Shown: positions 49,201 to 58,984, numbered from the stretch's first letter. The stretch is 64,000 nucleotides of DNA from Cristatella mucedo (GCA_009760855.2 WPIO01000010.1:8661501-8725500); one strand, 5' to 3'. Translations and numbers: made by a program. Notes: generated by a model from the sequence alone, not told the origin.

Positions 49201-52200
49201 TGTGTTTTCAGTGAGAGTGCTGCAGAGCTTGTAGCTTTTGTTGCCAGGGTAACGGTCAATAACGGTAGGCATGAATTGCATCAGCAGCCACAGTACCAGT
49301 AAATTGTGTGCAAACATGGGACTGGAACACACCAGGTGCACTCAGGCCGTTAGGCCGAATGGAGCTTAAGCCTCACTCTGGTTGCATGTCAAATGTGGGT
49401 GCTAGACCGAGAAAGCCTGACGTCATTCGAATTACGTTTGGTCTATGTCTTCGGTTCGGTCAGAGAACATCTGGGCACTCCTCCCGAAATCGGCAAGCTG
49501 TCAGGACTCCTGGCCTTGGCTACAGCCAGCCAACTCTCACGTAGACGAACCCAGTGTAGGAATGAAAGACCGGCAAAGAACAGGCAACTTGGCTTCAGGC
49601 AGCAAGCAAATAAGTCGGGTGGTGGCAACACTGGCAAACCGTGTGTGCACGGGTGCACCATCTCTCCCCCTCGGTGAAAGTGATAGCTGCTGGTACTGCT
49701 ACTGCCATTACTACTAACATAGCAGTGTCTTAGCAAGACAGAACCTGATGGCAGCAGAAAAACAGAACCTGCCGGCCGAAGGGTTCACCAGACATGCAAA
49801 CCAGAGCAGTGGGAGCCTGCTCTAATGGAATTGCGGTTAGACACTGAGTAAACACACGCTAGGTTTGACTGGGAAAACATGCCACTTGTTAAAAGGGGCT
49901 CTACAGACAGCGATGCAGTGTGTACCATGCACCCGGCAGAGACTACACATGCAGACCTGCATCTGCATGGCTGAGGGCTACAAACCTGCTTGCCTGTCTG
50001 TCTCGTCGGTGACCCTGTATTCTCCGTGTGACCCTTAAGTTCTTTGATTGGCAGGGGTCATAGCAGTGGGGCAAGCCATGGGAGCAGCTATCCATTGCCC
50101 TGCCCTAGCTCTGTGCCTACTCGAATGGTTGGCTCACCGTCGTCTGACCGTCCGACGACGCTGAGACTTCCTATGGTGGGGGGAGGGCACCATCACTGGC
50201 AGCAGCTTGTTGGACCGGCACTTTTAAGACTCCCATAGATAGGCTGGTGCTACGACGGCAGTTCTATCGATTGATTTAGGTCCACAATGGCATAAACAGC
50301 ACACCTGCTATGGCACTCTGGCAATTACAGCGTTGCAGCTACACACAGCTCTTAAGGTTAAGAAAAAAATGTACAGAATGCCATCAATGGTAGGTTAGCG
50401 GTCAGATGTCCTTAAGTTTTTAACGTTCTACAGTTGAAAGAGCTGCTGCTTGAGACAACAGCAGCACTGTCGACAATTCTAATGCATGAATGCATCCCAC
50501 AATGAAAAATAAGTAAATAAAATTTCAATAAAAAAAACACGGGGAGGAGGGGTAGTTTGTTAATCACGAGGAATTGGGAGGCTCGGGTGAAGGCGTACGT
50601 TACGAGACCAAGCGGACCAGAGGACAGACTGGATGTCATGCTGCTTAGTCAGACATAGAGTCTCGATTTGCCATTTGTCCACCATTTGTCCAATTTGGCA
50701 AGATTTGTCGACTGCCCCAACCCGATAAACTGCACTTGAGTCGAGCTGCCATCATCTAATGGCACGAGCCGAGGGCACTGCAGGCTCACAGTATTGCCAG
50801 TGCTCAGGCAACAGCCCCCCCCCCATGGCAGCTGCCTATCGGTTCGCCGAGGCAATATGCCTAAGGCCCTCTGTGGGCAAGAAGAGAGAGGAGGCCAAAA
50901 GCTCGTGAATTCTCATCACGAGCGCCACGTGCAATGCGAGTTCAAGCAAGCTCGGAGTTCGCTTAAACTGTGATAAAAAACTGCGTACGCACCGACATCT
51001 ACTCTCCTCATGCCGACCGTGGCACATCCTTTCCGGCCACCCTGAACTGCTACTTCCATGATGCTCACTACGTCAACTGTCCTCCTGTCTCAGTTATGCT
51101 TCTGACTTTCTCTATGTTGCGAGAGATTATGTCTGTTGGCTACCGCATGCATACCGAAAGCTGTTTAGGCTTTGCGTGCGTTAGAGAAAATTCTCCTGCG
51201 TAACACCCACTTACTCTGTGTGGCTTTGTAGAGTTACAGACCGAGATTCATTACATTACAAAGATCGACAGCCAGGCTGCATAGAGGAGATTCAGACAAC
51301 CTGCACGTCCGGCGACCTGGTGAACTTTGGCCATCTGACTAAAATCAACAGAAACACGTGCAGGCGATGACTGCTCGCAGGGGGGGGGGCAGTCACAAAG
51401 ACTCGTGGTGTAATTATCACCAATCTCCCAGCTGCACGAGCAAGCCCAGGGCACAGGCTGTGAGAAAAGTGCTGGCACAGCACATGGAGCACAGCCAAAG
51501 GCCACTCTGCACCTACCACTGGGGAGCTCTAGGACACATGCTAGAATGCAGGTCCCACCAAGTGGCCTAGTACAAGCTTGAAAGAAGCAAGCAGCATTGC
51601 TGCTGAACCGTGCACATGTTGCCCACGGAATGTGTGTGCACGCGCAGTTTGCATGAGCGACTTTTAATTAGGCCGTCCCTGTTGCTGGCACGGACGATTA
51701 GGGACCAGGCACTGGATGATGAACTGCCAGAGGCACAGCTAGGAATAGAACACAGATGTAACCAGACCTTGTCATCGCCAGAGGCAACCAGTCATTGGCC
51801 AGCCAACGTGCTCAATCTAAAGAGACATGTTGGCCCCCTTCCTGTGTCTACACACACGCAGGCATGAGGCAAGGAAACTGATTGGGTTATTAAGACCACT
51901 CTCGAACTGAAAGGCAGGAAATAGTTGCACACAAGAAGGCAGCTCAAGAGCTTTCACAAGCCAGACAGTCGGTCGCATCAAACGCGGGAGCACAAAAGAC
52001 ATCTGGCTCCCATGACAGCAGCCATTCTGCCAGAGCCCACCCCTCAGCAGTACGGTGAAAAAATGTGCTGCCATACGCTGGCTCCTAAGCCTTGCAGCCA
52101 TATTCATTGCCAACTGCAGTGGCCTAGTGGCTTTTTTTTTCGGTAGCCCAGTCCCGGACGGGTCCTCTCAACACAGCAAAGCAACTGTCCGTTTCTGTCT

Positions 52201-53761
52201 CAAATGAGACTTTGGGTAACAGCAGCTGCTTTCGCTCGGCAGGACTCTGCAGATCGTGGAACTCGATTCCTAAACTGTATCCACAACGAGTCCACTATTT
52301 TTCTACCGCCGCCAGTGCAGATGCTTCTTCTTTTTCGAGTGACGCACTAGCTCCTTCGACCGTCCTCCTGATTCTGCAGTGCTGCTAACATTTCCTTCGT
52401 TGCACAACATGAGGAAGGGCGACAGCCGCTGCTGCCGCCGCTGCTGCTGCTGCTCCCTCGCCCAGGCTTCGCGGCGTACTCGGCTCAATCCTCACGTGAC
52501 CTCGTCTAACTGCGCGGCAGGTGCGAGACGCATAGTGAAAGAGAAAAATAAGACCGAAACGGAGAGGGGAGGAAGGGGGCGATGGTGGCTGGGCGGCCAA
52601 TTGTGGAGGTCAGCACAATGTAGCTGCAACACAAAGCAATGCTGTGGCTCTGGTATGCCGACATTCTTGGTTCACTGCCGATCGACATAGCATGTGCAAG
52701 AACGAACGCACATCGGGCCATTAACGCCTGCCGCGAGAAAGAGAGATCAGACTGGCCGTCGCTGCCGCTCTTGCTTGACTGCAGAGCACAGGAGCGAGAG
52801 GGCGCAGTAAGCTGCCGCCGCTGCTGCTGCCGGTCAGTCGTTGGGCCGGCGGCCGGCGTCTGTTGTCTGTGGCCTAGATGATGGCAGAAGCTGGGCAAGC
52901 TGTTGCCCTGCCTGAGCGAGCAGTCGGCCGACCTCGATGGCAGAAGCAGCAGGCTGCAGCCGGCTGCTTCTGCCATATCTGGGAGGGAGGAGGAGGTTGG
53001 GGGAGTGAAAGAGACAGCTGAAATGGCAGCCTTCGTGGCGTAGGCTCACTGGCGCCAGCGCAGCACTGCCTGTGCCGCTTTAGGAAGGGCTCTGCCTGTG
53101 CTGCTTCCGCAAAGGCGCAGGAGCCGCGTTGCATGCGGAAGACACGTCGAGTTAAATACTTACATTGTCAAACATTTCGAAAATCTTGGCACTGGGCTGG
53201 TGGATGGTACACACTACGGTGCGCCCACCACGGGCCAGCAGCTTCAGTATGTAGACACATTGGACACAGGAGGCGCTGTCTAGACCGCTACAAAGGGAGC
53301 AAGCAGCAGTGGGGCTGCGGCGACGGTCCATGCATCTCACTGGTGCAACCAAAGCCTCGAGCCACTGTTGCCAGCCTCTGCACGAACAGCACGAAGGCAA
53401 GAACAGCTGCTCAGGAGGAGCTGGGCTAGTGCAGCTGTCATTAATAAGAGGCCTGATGGCAAGAGTCAGCCACCACTGCTACTGGCCTGCTAAGCTTACA
53501 CCGGTTAGCTAGTAGCAGCAACACACGGCAGCAATCAGAAGCAAGGGTGCAGCAAAGTTCAGAGCCTACCTTGGACTTGGAATACCCAATCAGTTGTTAG
53601 TTACGGCACCTGATGAGTAGCTCAAGATGCGAAGCAGCAAATTGAACTAAAGCTAATGCGCCAGCTCCTATCAGTCACACCATTGGGAGTATACCGTTCT
53701 ATCGGGACTTTAGAAAATCAGGCGCCAAAGATTTGTATAAGAAAGAGAAAGAGAGAGAGAG

Positions 53762-53795
<34 letters not shown>

Positions 53796-53899
53796 ACGCA
53801 GACACAGAGAGAAACAGAGAGACAGAGACAGAGAGAGATTGAGAGAGAGAGAGAGACAGACAGACAAAGACAGAAGGAGAGACAGAGGGACCGAGAGAA

Positions 53900-53965
<66 letters not shown>

Positions 53966-56900
53966 AAAGAGAGCGATAGACACGATAGACGGGGCATTCA
54001 GAACAAGATCTTAGAGGTAAAATCAATGGTGGATTCCGAGAGTGGCCCAGGCCTTGAAGTATGCCGAGTGCTTATACCACCAGGAGCAATATTTATGAAT
54101 GCAATACTTTAATACTGAACTGCCTTCCTAAAGACTGTGCAACATTTAGAAATAACTGCAAGAATACCCAGTAGGCTCGCCAGCTAGGTTAGCGGATACT
54201 CGTGCTCTTTCCATAGTAAGGTTAGAGTGGTATGAGATTCTTCACGGAGGCAGCCTGATTAATAACGTATTTTTGCATACTTGAGCTTCTGACCTAATAC
54301 TTACTACTAATTAAAAGAAGTATTGTATTGTATTTTGCAGGCGAAAGTCGGACCAGAAGGTAACATTTTTATTCTTTTAAGGAATCGGTCGACGGTGGCT
54401 TTTTCCTACACCTAAATCTAAAAAATATGATGACGGTGATAAAGATGCTATACAATTCTGCTGTAAAACGGCAGCCATAAGACTAATTTGGCAAATGGAC
54501 TTTGGGGCAAATGTTCAGTTCCACTAATCATTTGATCATGCTTTCTTTACATCATATGTAAAGTGACTAGAAAGAGATTCCGTTCTCTGAGGGTGATATA
54601 TAAATGTATTACTATTATTATCATTTTTTATTACTTTTATTATCTCACCCTCAGGGAAGCTTAGAGATTGGTCAAAACAATATCCTTGGGCAAAGGCCAG
54701 TGCCAAAATTGTGTGGTCATCCACAGTTTCCAAAAAATTGAACGAGTAAACCGTAATACGAATCTTGCTAGCAAGGACTGGTGAAGTGACACCAGCTCTA
54801 ATGTTGAGTAAGCCCTACCGAAAGAGTGCATCTGGTGACTACCAATCAGGAACTCTCAGTTGAGGCAGAATCCCACATGCCACAGGGTCAAGGCTGTTGA
54901 AAGATCTTCTAATAGCTTCTGGTATACGGCTAGAAAAAGAATAAGTTAGTGAGCAAGAATGAACTGAAATTGATATCACTGTTATATCGTCACCAGTATG
55001 GCAGTTTGACTAAGTCTGCTCTACCATATGGCCGAGGTACAGGCAAGCAAGTGCAAATGCACAAACTTGGAAAGTTGGAGGGGTTCAGCCCACCACTCTC
55101 CTTTTACCAAACACTTGCTCTCGCCGGAAAGATTGTCTTTGTCGACCACTTATCCAAGTCACCCATACAAGGATAAAGAGGACTAAAGCCATGAGAGCAG
55201 GGTAGCAAGAAGAGGGTAGCAAGCCCTCCATCTTCCATGGACATAGAGCTGCAGGCAATGTGTCAGGGCAGCTTGGACACGACATACCTATTCGGCTTTC
55301 CCATACTTGACTGCCTCCCACACTGGAAAGGTAAAGGCTCTTCCTTATTGATAAATTTCTGAACACGACAATGAAATCAGCTGCCAGAAAGCAGCCATGC
55401 ACGGTATGGGAGTAGTAGACCACAACATTATGAGCAACTGCAATCCTCTAGCTAACAAGCTGCCGAATAGCAGTTGTGCCTGACCGCTGGGTGGTCTAAA
55501 AGCAGGTGGTGCAGTGGTTAACTCCTGGTCATTCATTGAAAGGCATCATAGCAGCTGTGCTTGATCGTTGGCTAGTCCAAAAGCCGGTAGTAGAATGGTT
55601 TACTCACGGCCACTCAGCCTCCAGCCCATTCTCCAGACTTCGACCGTCTGCCAATGCTACTTCAATTACCCCAAGATAAATGATTTCAACTGCTATCAAA
55701 ACAATGGGTCTATTTATTTTCAAAAGCGCAGGCGGTTGCTTAGGTGACCTCAGCAGAGGGACACCCTTCCACTTGTCCCATAAACAGAGTACAGAAGAAA
55801 GCTGAGAATGACCCGATCGAATTTCGGCAGTTTCGGCCACGCTCCTGATAATTGCTCGGGCGATCCAACCAAACAACCAGCGAATATACACAAACCCCAC
55901 GAAAGCCAAAGGTACTGCCCATTTCCATTGTCCTGATTTGACGCCACCTAATGAGAAGAACACAAATAACTCTATGGTATCAGCAAGATTCTCGAGATTA
56001 AGACCCAAACGATATGGTGGCATGATATAAGATAAATTGGTCACTTATGGAGAGCTCATATACAACGCTAGCAAGCCAACCAAAATAAATAAAAAAAAAA
56101 GCTAAGAAGCACCTACAATTTGGATCGAAGGTGAGCAGGTGCATCTGCATACATGAGCAGATGTACAAGACCGTAGTCCGGTCATGTAAATCTGTGTGCA
56201 AGCTGAGTGCCTGCTAAATTCAGACACATTGAGAATCGCGATTAAAATCTCTGAATGATGCACCGACTATACGCCTGGCTAAATGCCGTTAGAAAGCCAT
56301 GTACCAGCTCTGGACACAATTCTGGTAGCAGAAGGCAGATGTTACTGCAGTAGTTTTCAAAGAAATTACAAAACTTCGCCTCTTATAAACGCAGCTTAAT
56401 ATTGGGGGAGGGGATCGGCTAAATTTTAAGTGCCTGAAACACTGCGAGTTCTTCCGAAGTAACTACCATAAATGCATAGGCAGTCTAATAGTTCAGTAAG
56501 CATTCGAAAGTGCATTAAGCTATGAAGGTTGGACCAACTGTTTTACTACAAGTTACTAGAAAGATGTAATACGGGTCAGTTGCTGCTGTCAAAATAATAA
56601 TAAAATTAATACATGAGTACAGCACCGCCAAAGAAGTTGAATTTTTTCTAGGCACTTGACATATGCTATAAAGTAAACATGACAACATGGTTAATAGTAA
56701 TATGCACACTATCAGCAAGCCTAGGCACACAAAGCACCACTCACAGGGAGCGAGCAAATGCTGAGAGGAAAAAGTGTGTTGTTAGCTTCTGTTTAAATGT
56801 CATCAAATCAATAAAATACCAGGCATGCAATTTTAAGATCTACGACATCACCATAAAAAATAAGGAAAACTTGTTAAACCATGACTTTTCTGCCAATGCC

Positions 56901-57426
56901 GGGTCAACAAACCTTTCAAGGCTAGTCCCATCAAGAAAAGGCATACACCAATCTCCTGCAGGAAAAGGTTAAATAATCTTTTCCAACTAGTCAATCTGGT
57001 TTGCCTTATATTCTGCTCCCCCCAGCAAGCCTACGTTGGATATCAGGCCGAGGTTCAGGAACGGTTCAAAAAGGATACACAAGATAAATATCAAATATAC
57101 AACACCTGCTAAGAATGTGTTTGCATGTGGGTATAAGTGAAAAGAAACAGGTGAATTCAGATCACTCACATCGGATATCACTTAGGATCACATCAGCACA
57201 TCGAAAAGGTCGGCTAAAACCTACCTTAAACACATCGGTGCCTAACTGCAGTTATATGCACACACCTCGCATAGACTTACCTTGTTGGCTCGTCAAAAAA
57301 CATTAGGGGTGGATTGTTCACCAGCTCCAATGCGATCGCCAGTCGCTTGCGCTGGCCACCAGAGAGGTTTAAAGTTCGTGTTTTCCTGCACTCTGACAGC
57401 CCCAACATGTCCAGTATATCATTTAC
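36655..57426 (-). CDS. ABCG1/ABCG4-like half-transporter, ten 3' exons (5' partial)
   Basis: ATP-binding cassette subfamily G half-transporter; family members dimerise in plasma or endosomal membranes, and ABCG1/ABCG4 relatives export sterols. Coding exons on the minus strand are 57426-57281, 53287-53164, 44848-44734, 43450-43029, 42956-42837, 42082-41914, 41576-41476, 37505-37350, 37175-37057 and 36889-36655. All junctions are GT/AG, all phases agree, and they total 1,707 bp (568 residues plus TGA). The order is C-loop LSGGQ, Walker B FFDEP, D-loop SGLDS, H-loop CTIHQPS, a long linker, then six hydrophobic segments. Phrases such as [19 protein letters not shown] and CHFQKSE match the ABCG1/ABCG4 branch rather than White or ABCG2. 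Walker A and roughly 190-200 N-terminal residues are missing; I searched the minus strand up to 64000 by eye without success, so they probably lie beyond the edge. Substrate is not determinable. Confidence 0.95.
37057..37175 (-). CDS. ABCG exon: TM5
   Basis: This 119-bp exon follows CTTTGCAG and ends CG|GTGAGG. It encodes [20 protein letters not shown] (TM5) and then the conserved [15 protein letters not shown] segment. The final arginine codon is split with the last exon. The upstream intron is only 174 bp. Confidence 0.95.
37350..37505 (-). CDS. ABCG exon: TM3 and TM4
   Basis: This 156-bp exon (52 codons, phase 0 at both ends) follows TCTGCCTTTGCAG and ends CAG|GTGCGC. It contains [15 protein letters not shown] (TM3) and a second span ending [15 protein letters not shown] (TM4). 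Both match ABCG1 closely. A roughly 4-kb intron full of microsatellites and LINE-B fragments lies upstream of it. Confidence 0.95.
38055..38600 (+). mobile_element. LINE-B 3' fragment
   Basis: It starts in the [14 protein letters not shown]-like segment, continues through the GDRAFSS and PKAWN motifs with stops, and ends in ATT-rich sequence. It lies in the ABCG intron between 41476 and 37505. Confidence 0.75.
39075..39765 (+). mobile_element. LINE-B copy with internal deletion
   Basis: It encodes [18 protein letters not shown] and [18 protein letters not shown], stops soon after NSAA, then jumps to the 3' UTR with the GCGCCTAGAAAGAGATTAAG tail and (ATT)n near 39747-39763. Confidence 0.8.
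40411..40495 (+). repeat. (GT)n microsatellite
   Basis: Almost pure GT in the ABCG intron. Confidence 0.95.
40641..40770 (-). mobile_element. SINE-1 (tRNA-derived) copy
   Basis: On the minus strand the A box is CTGGTCCAGTGGTTAAGGTG and the B box GGTTCGAGCCC is a perfect RNA polymerase III match. The 3' end, GAGATAAAGTTCTCTTGGGG then CACTATACAAATGAATT, resembles the LINE-B tail. ABCG intron. Confidence 0.85.
40855..40946 (+). repeat. (CA)n microsatellite
   Basis: CA repeats with a short GACA interruption, complementary to the GT tracts on either side. Confidence 0.95.
41118..41240 (+). mobile_element. SINE-2 copy
   Basis: TTGGTTCAGTAGGTAGGGTG (A-box area), CTGGGTTCTAATCCTTC (B box) and GCAATCCTTTATTGCCCACT lie in order. 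(GT)n follows immediately. Confidence 0.65.
41250..41347 (+). repeat. (GT)n microsatellite
   Basis: GT repeats with two GC interruptions, ending about 130 bp from the ABCG TM2-TM3 loop exon. Confidence 0.95.
41476..41576 (-). CDS. ABCG exon: TM2-TM3 loop
   Basis: This 101-bp exon follows TTGTAG and ends CAG|GTATGA. It encodes [18 protein letters not shown] and then [15 protein letters not shown], the strongly conserved coupling loop of ABCG transporters (F-x-REH-x-x-YWYS). Confidence 0.95.
41914..42082 (-). CDS. ABCG exon: TM1 and TM2
   Basis: This 169-bp exon follows ACTTGTAG and ends ACG T|GTAAGC. It encodes 56 residues with two hydrophobic spans: [14 protein letters not shown] (TM1) and [18 protein letters not shown] (TM2). 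The GLLYLGIGN motif and the F-A-x-LMPT motif are typical of the ABCG1/ABCG4 group. The phenylalanine codon at the end is split with the next exon. Confidence 0.95.
42837..42956 (-). CDS. ABCG exon: acidic linker end and entry to TM1
   Basis: This 120-bp exon (40 codons) follows CATTTAG and ends AGC|GTAAGT, phase 0 at both ends. The first half is acidic and serine-rich ([15 protein letters not shown]). The second half, [19 protein letters not shown], matches the connecting helix before TM1 of ABCG transporters (compare TQFCILFKR-SIMRDS in ABCG1). Confidence 0.95.
43029..43450 (-). CDS. ABCG exon: long linker with hexapeptide repeat
   Basis: This 422-bp exon is by far the largest of the gene. 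It opens with [10 protein letters not shown], conserved in ABCG1/ABCG4, then runs into a low-complexity linker between the nucleotide-binding and membrane domains. The linker is longer than in vertebrate ABCG1. It carries about four and a half copies of a six-residue unit (N-G-Q/H-T/P-A-P), from an 18-bp DNA repeat at 43137-43222, followed by a serine-rich tail. The exon ends CGG|GTGAGC in phase 0. The frame stays open through every repeat copy, which supports real coding use. Confidence 0.92.
43137..43222 (-). repeat. 18-bp coding minisatellite in the ABCG linker
   Basis: Three near-identical 18-bp units reading Q-T-A-P-N-G on the minus strand are followed by two diverged units (H-P-A-P-N-G, H-A-V). 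The period is a multiple of three, so gain or loss of copies keeps the frame. Confidence 0.9.
43681..43793 (+). repeat. (GA)n microsatellite
   Basis: GA repeats with GGGA interruptions in the ABCG intron between 44734 and 43450. Confidence 0.95.
43996..44165 (+). repeat. (CT)n microsatellite
   Basis: CT repeats with CTGT units in the same intron as the GA tract, about 200 bp away and complementary to it. Confidence 0.95.
44734..44848 (-). CDS. ABCG exon: end of the nucleotide-binding domain
   Basis: This 115-bp exon follows TTTGTTGCAG and ends at TTT C|GTGAGT. It encodes 38 residues, [15 protein letters not shown] through [10 protein letters not shown], the conserved closing segment of the ABCG nucleotide-binding domain. 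The leftover C joins TG of the next exon to give leucine (ADF-L-MEV), matching the ABCG1 pattern NPADFVMEVASG. Confidence 0.95.
45261..45317 (+). repeat. 29-bp direct duplication
   Basis: AGGCCGTGGATGGCAGGCAC plus ACTACAGT occurs twice back to back without mismatch. Confidence 0.95.
45320..46270. other. ABCG intron, nothing recognised
   Basis: Unique-looking intron sequence with a 22-bp near-duplication around 45487-45530. Confidence 0.5.
46279..46327 (+). repeat. (AT)n tail of SINE-1
   Basis: Pure AT directly next to the 3' end of the SINE-1 copy. Confidence 0.95.
46328..46456 (-). mobile_element. SINE-1 (tRNA-derived) copy with (AT)n tail
   Basis: The A box TGGTCTAGCGG fits the TRGYNNARNNG consensus and the B box GGCTCGAGCCC is one base off. 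The 3' end GATTAAGTTCTCTTGGGGCG is followed by GCTATATAAATGAATT and directly by (AT)n at 46279-46327. Confidence 0.87.
47285..48627 (+). mobile_element. LINE-B copy with the longest ORF (299 residues), internally deleted
   Basis: A 299-residue frame (47317-48216) covers the endonuclease-reverse transcriptase linker and the first reverse transcriptase blocks: [43 protein letters not shown] and [16 protein letters not shown]. After NDLL near 48130 the element skips the YADD core and resumes at the C-terminal [12 protein letters not shown] region in another frame. It ends in an ATT-rich tail at 48604-48627. It sits in the 8.3-kb ABCG intron and has lost its catalytic centre, so it is a non-autonomous remnant. 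Confidence 0.88.
49081..49199 (+). repeat. (CA)n microsatellite
   Basis: Two CA blocks separated by a CA-like spacer. Confidence 0.95.
50975..51262 (+). mobile_element. LINE-A 3' end
   Basis: The extension frame [34 protein letters not shown] and ENSPA-stop precedes GAGTTACAGACCGAGATTC and ATTACATTAC. Confidence 0.85.
52080..52160 (-). mobile_element. LINE-A internal fragment
   Basis: About 65 bp match 11392-11452 at high identity and encode [12 protein letters not shown]-type sequence of the LINE-A C-terminal region. Confidence 0.6.
52937..52976. repeat. Perfect 14-bp inverted repeat (hairpin)
   Basis: ATGGCAGAAGCAGC and its exact complement flank a 12-base loop that itself contains the palindrome GGCTGCAGCC. 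Confidence 0.9.
53164..53287 (-). CDS. ABCG exon: D-loop and H-loop
   Basis: This 124-bp exon follows CTTTGTAG and ends at AAT|GTAAGT. Its first base completes the serine of the D-loop SGLDS. It then encodes 41 residues, including [20 protein letters not shown] with the switch histidine of the H-loop. An intron of about 4 kb separates it from the preceding exon and one of about 8.3 kb from the next. Confidence 0.95.
53741..53972 (+). repeat. Compound (GA)n(CA)n microsatellite
   Basis: GA, CA, GACA and GA blocks in series over about 230 bp. Confidence 0.95.
54515..54650 (+). mobile_element. LINE-B tail fragment
   Basis: Only the last ~110 bp remain: ATGTAAAGTGACTAGAAAGAG followed by TTCTCTGAGGGTG and ATT-rich sequence. 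Confidence 0.7.
55469..55618 (+). repeat. 81-bp spaced direct duplication
   Basis: About 68 bp starting AGCAGTTGTGCCTGACC recurs 81 bp later as AGCAGCTGTGCTTGATC with roughly 75-80% identity by eye. Confidence 0.75.
55604..56044 (-). pseudogene. Possible membrane-protein remnant (weakly TRP-like)
   Basis: On the minus strand a 146-residue frame includes [17 protein letters not shown] and [20 protein letters not shown]. The acidic N-L-x-D helix followed by W-x-x-A-x-x-LAF-x-x-F loosely resembles TM2-TM3 of TRPA-type channels. A shifted frame, [20 protein letters not shown], could continue it. No clear splice sites are seen. It lies inside the 4-kb ABCG intron and could be chance. Confidence 0.2.
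56590..56820 (-). mobile_element. Degenerate LINE-B 3' end
   Basis: AAT-rich start, CTAGGCACTTGACATATGCT and the GGGAGCGAGCAAATGCTG region match the LINE-B 3' end at low identity. Confidence 0.55.
57281..57426 (-). CDS. ABCG exon: C-loop and Walker B
   Basis: This 146-bp exon follows a TTCGCAG acceptor and ends at AG|GTAAGTC. It encodes 48 residues plus two bases ([10 protein letters not shown] to FFDEPT). It holds the ABC signature [16 protein letters not shown] and the Walker B stretch PPLMFFDEP with the catalytic glutamate. The residues just before the signature (TRTLNLSGG) closely follow the TRTG-SLSGG seen in ABCG1. The exon starts in phase 0 and the split serine codon of the D-loop is completed by the next exon. 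Confidence 0.95.
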
Positions 57427-57486
57427 CTGCGAATTGGATGCAATCAGATTATACTATAGCAGACACTGAGGACAGCCTCGGCGGCA

Positions 57487-58010
57487 ATATAATAATAATA
57501 ATAATGCACTTGATAAAGCGCCCTCAGAGAATTCAATCTCTCTCTAGGCGCTTTACATTTGCTGCAAAGGGAACCGCGATTGAATGGTGAGTAATATCAT
57601 GCTTGATAAACAACATGAATAACATGGCTAGGGGTGACATGCACAGGGTCAGCATGCAAATGTGGTTAGTGGCAGCATGCATAGTGTCAGCACGCATAAG
57701 CACATGAAGGATGAATCACAGGGACCCACTAAATGCTGTCCTAAATAGGTGGGGTTTTAAGTTCTTTTTAAATGTGGTCAAGTCGGGGGATGTTCTGACG
57801 CAAGTCGGGAGGGAGTTCCAGGCTTTGGGAGCATACGAACTAAATGCACGGTCTCCAAAGGATTTGAGGTTTGTACGAGGTATTGGTAAACTGCTGGATT
57901 CCGAAAAGCGTGTGGTACGATGCTTGGCTTGGTGGGGGAGTAGATCTGAAAGATAAGCTGGAGCCAAAGAAAGAAGTGACCTAAAAATGAACGAAAAAAC
58001 CTTGAAGTCG
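57487..58010 (-). mobile_element. LINE-B copy, C-terminal ORF part
   Basis: (AAT)n at 57488-57506 marks the 3' end. The frame at 57716-58153 carries [38 protein letters not shown] and [13 protein letters not shown]; the part beyond about 58010 is unrelated flank. It is very similar to the copy at 59 kb, which lies in opposite orientation. Confidence 0.85.
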
Positions 58011-58811
58011 AGCAATGAGACAGCCACGAGTCTACCGAGAGAAGCAGAGGCTGTAGAATGCTGATGCGACCTGCACGAAAGGGAGCTAAGCTGCTGCTGC
58101 AATGATAGCCGGCAGCAACGAGTGGCAGACCCACTGACTAGACACAGGAGCAATCTCAGAAGACCAAGGCAGTTCGATTCTTAACAATTAGGATGCATAG
58201 CGGCAATAAGTCACTTGCATAGTGCCCTACGAGAACTTAATCTCTGTATAGGCACTTTACAACTCACTGTACGCAAATCAACATCAACATAGGGTTAGAG
58301 CGACAAGCACGATATCGAGCATGCAAAAACAGAAAATTATCTTGCTTAGGTTAGCGTGCTGAAGCAAACATGCAGGCACTAGTGGCCGCTGGTAAATAGG
58401 AGCTCTGGGCTGGTAGCGTGCACTGAATCGTGCACGGTATGCACACAAAGCACACCGGTCTTGAACCACGGAATGCCATGCAAATATGGAATGCTAGTCC
58501 TGACAGCCTCATGACCAAATGCTGACCAGAACCAGAACCTTGAAGCATGGCTAAAGAGTCGGAGAGCAGCTGTAACACAGGAAGATCCAGAAGACGACAG
58601 CAGCAGTCAGTATTGCCCATTGTTGACAGTTAATAAGTGCGCAATCTTCTGCTTACCCTGGCTTTGAAGCCCTCCTCACCCAGTCTAGTACAGTTTGCTC
58701 ATACTTACACTGCAGTATGAGTAACACACCCCTCCCATATTGCTTAGCCTGTGCTGGATGATTTCTCGGGCTTAACAAGAGGCCAGAGGGTTAAAAAAAA
58801 GGTTAAGGGTT

Positions 58812-58925
58812 AGCCTATTCAAAAGCCTCATTGATATGGTAGCAGACAAGCCTTAACAGCTATTCATGACTCGGTCATGCGACCCAGGAACCTTAAGAGT
58901 GACCTTAGAAGGGCGTAAAACTCGA
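58812..58925 (-). mobile_element. SINE-2 partial copy
   Basis: AAAAGCCTCATTGATATGGT and GCCTTAACAGCTATTCATGA match the 3' half of the family in minus orientation. Confidence 0.5.
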
Positions 58926-58984
58926 TATTTAAACTCAATCATGAATTCACAGCAAAGCAGAAAGCCATATGAAGTAGCCAAGCC

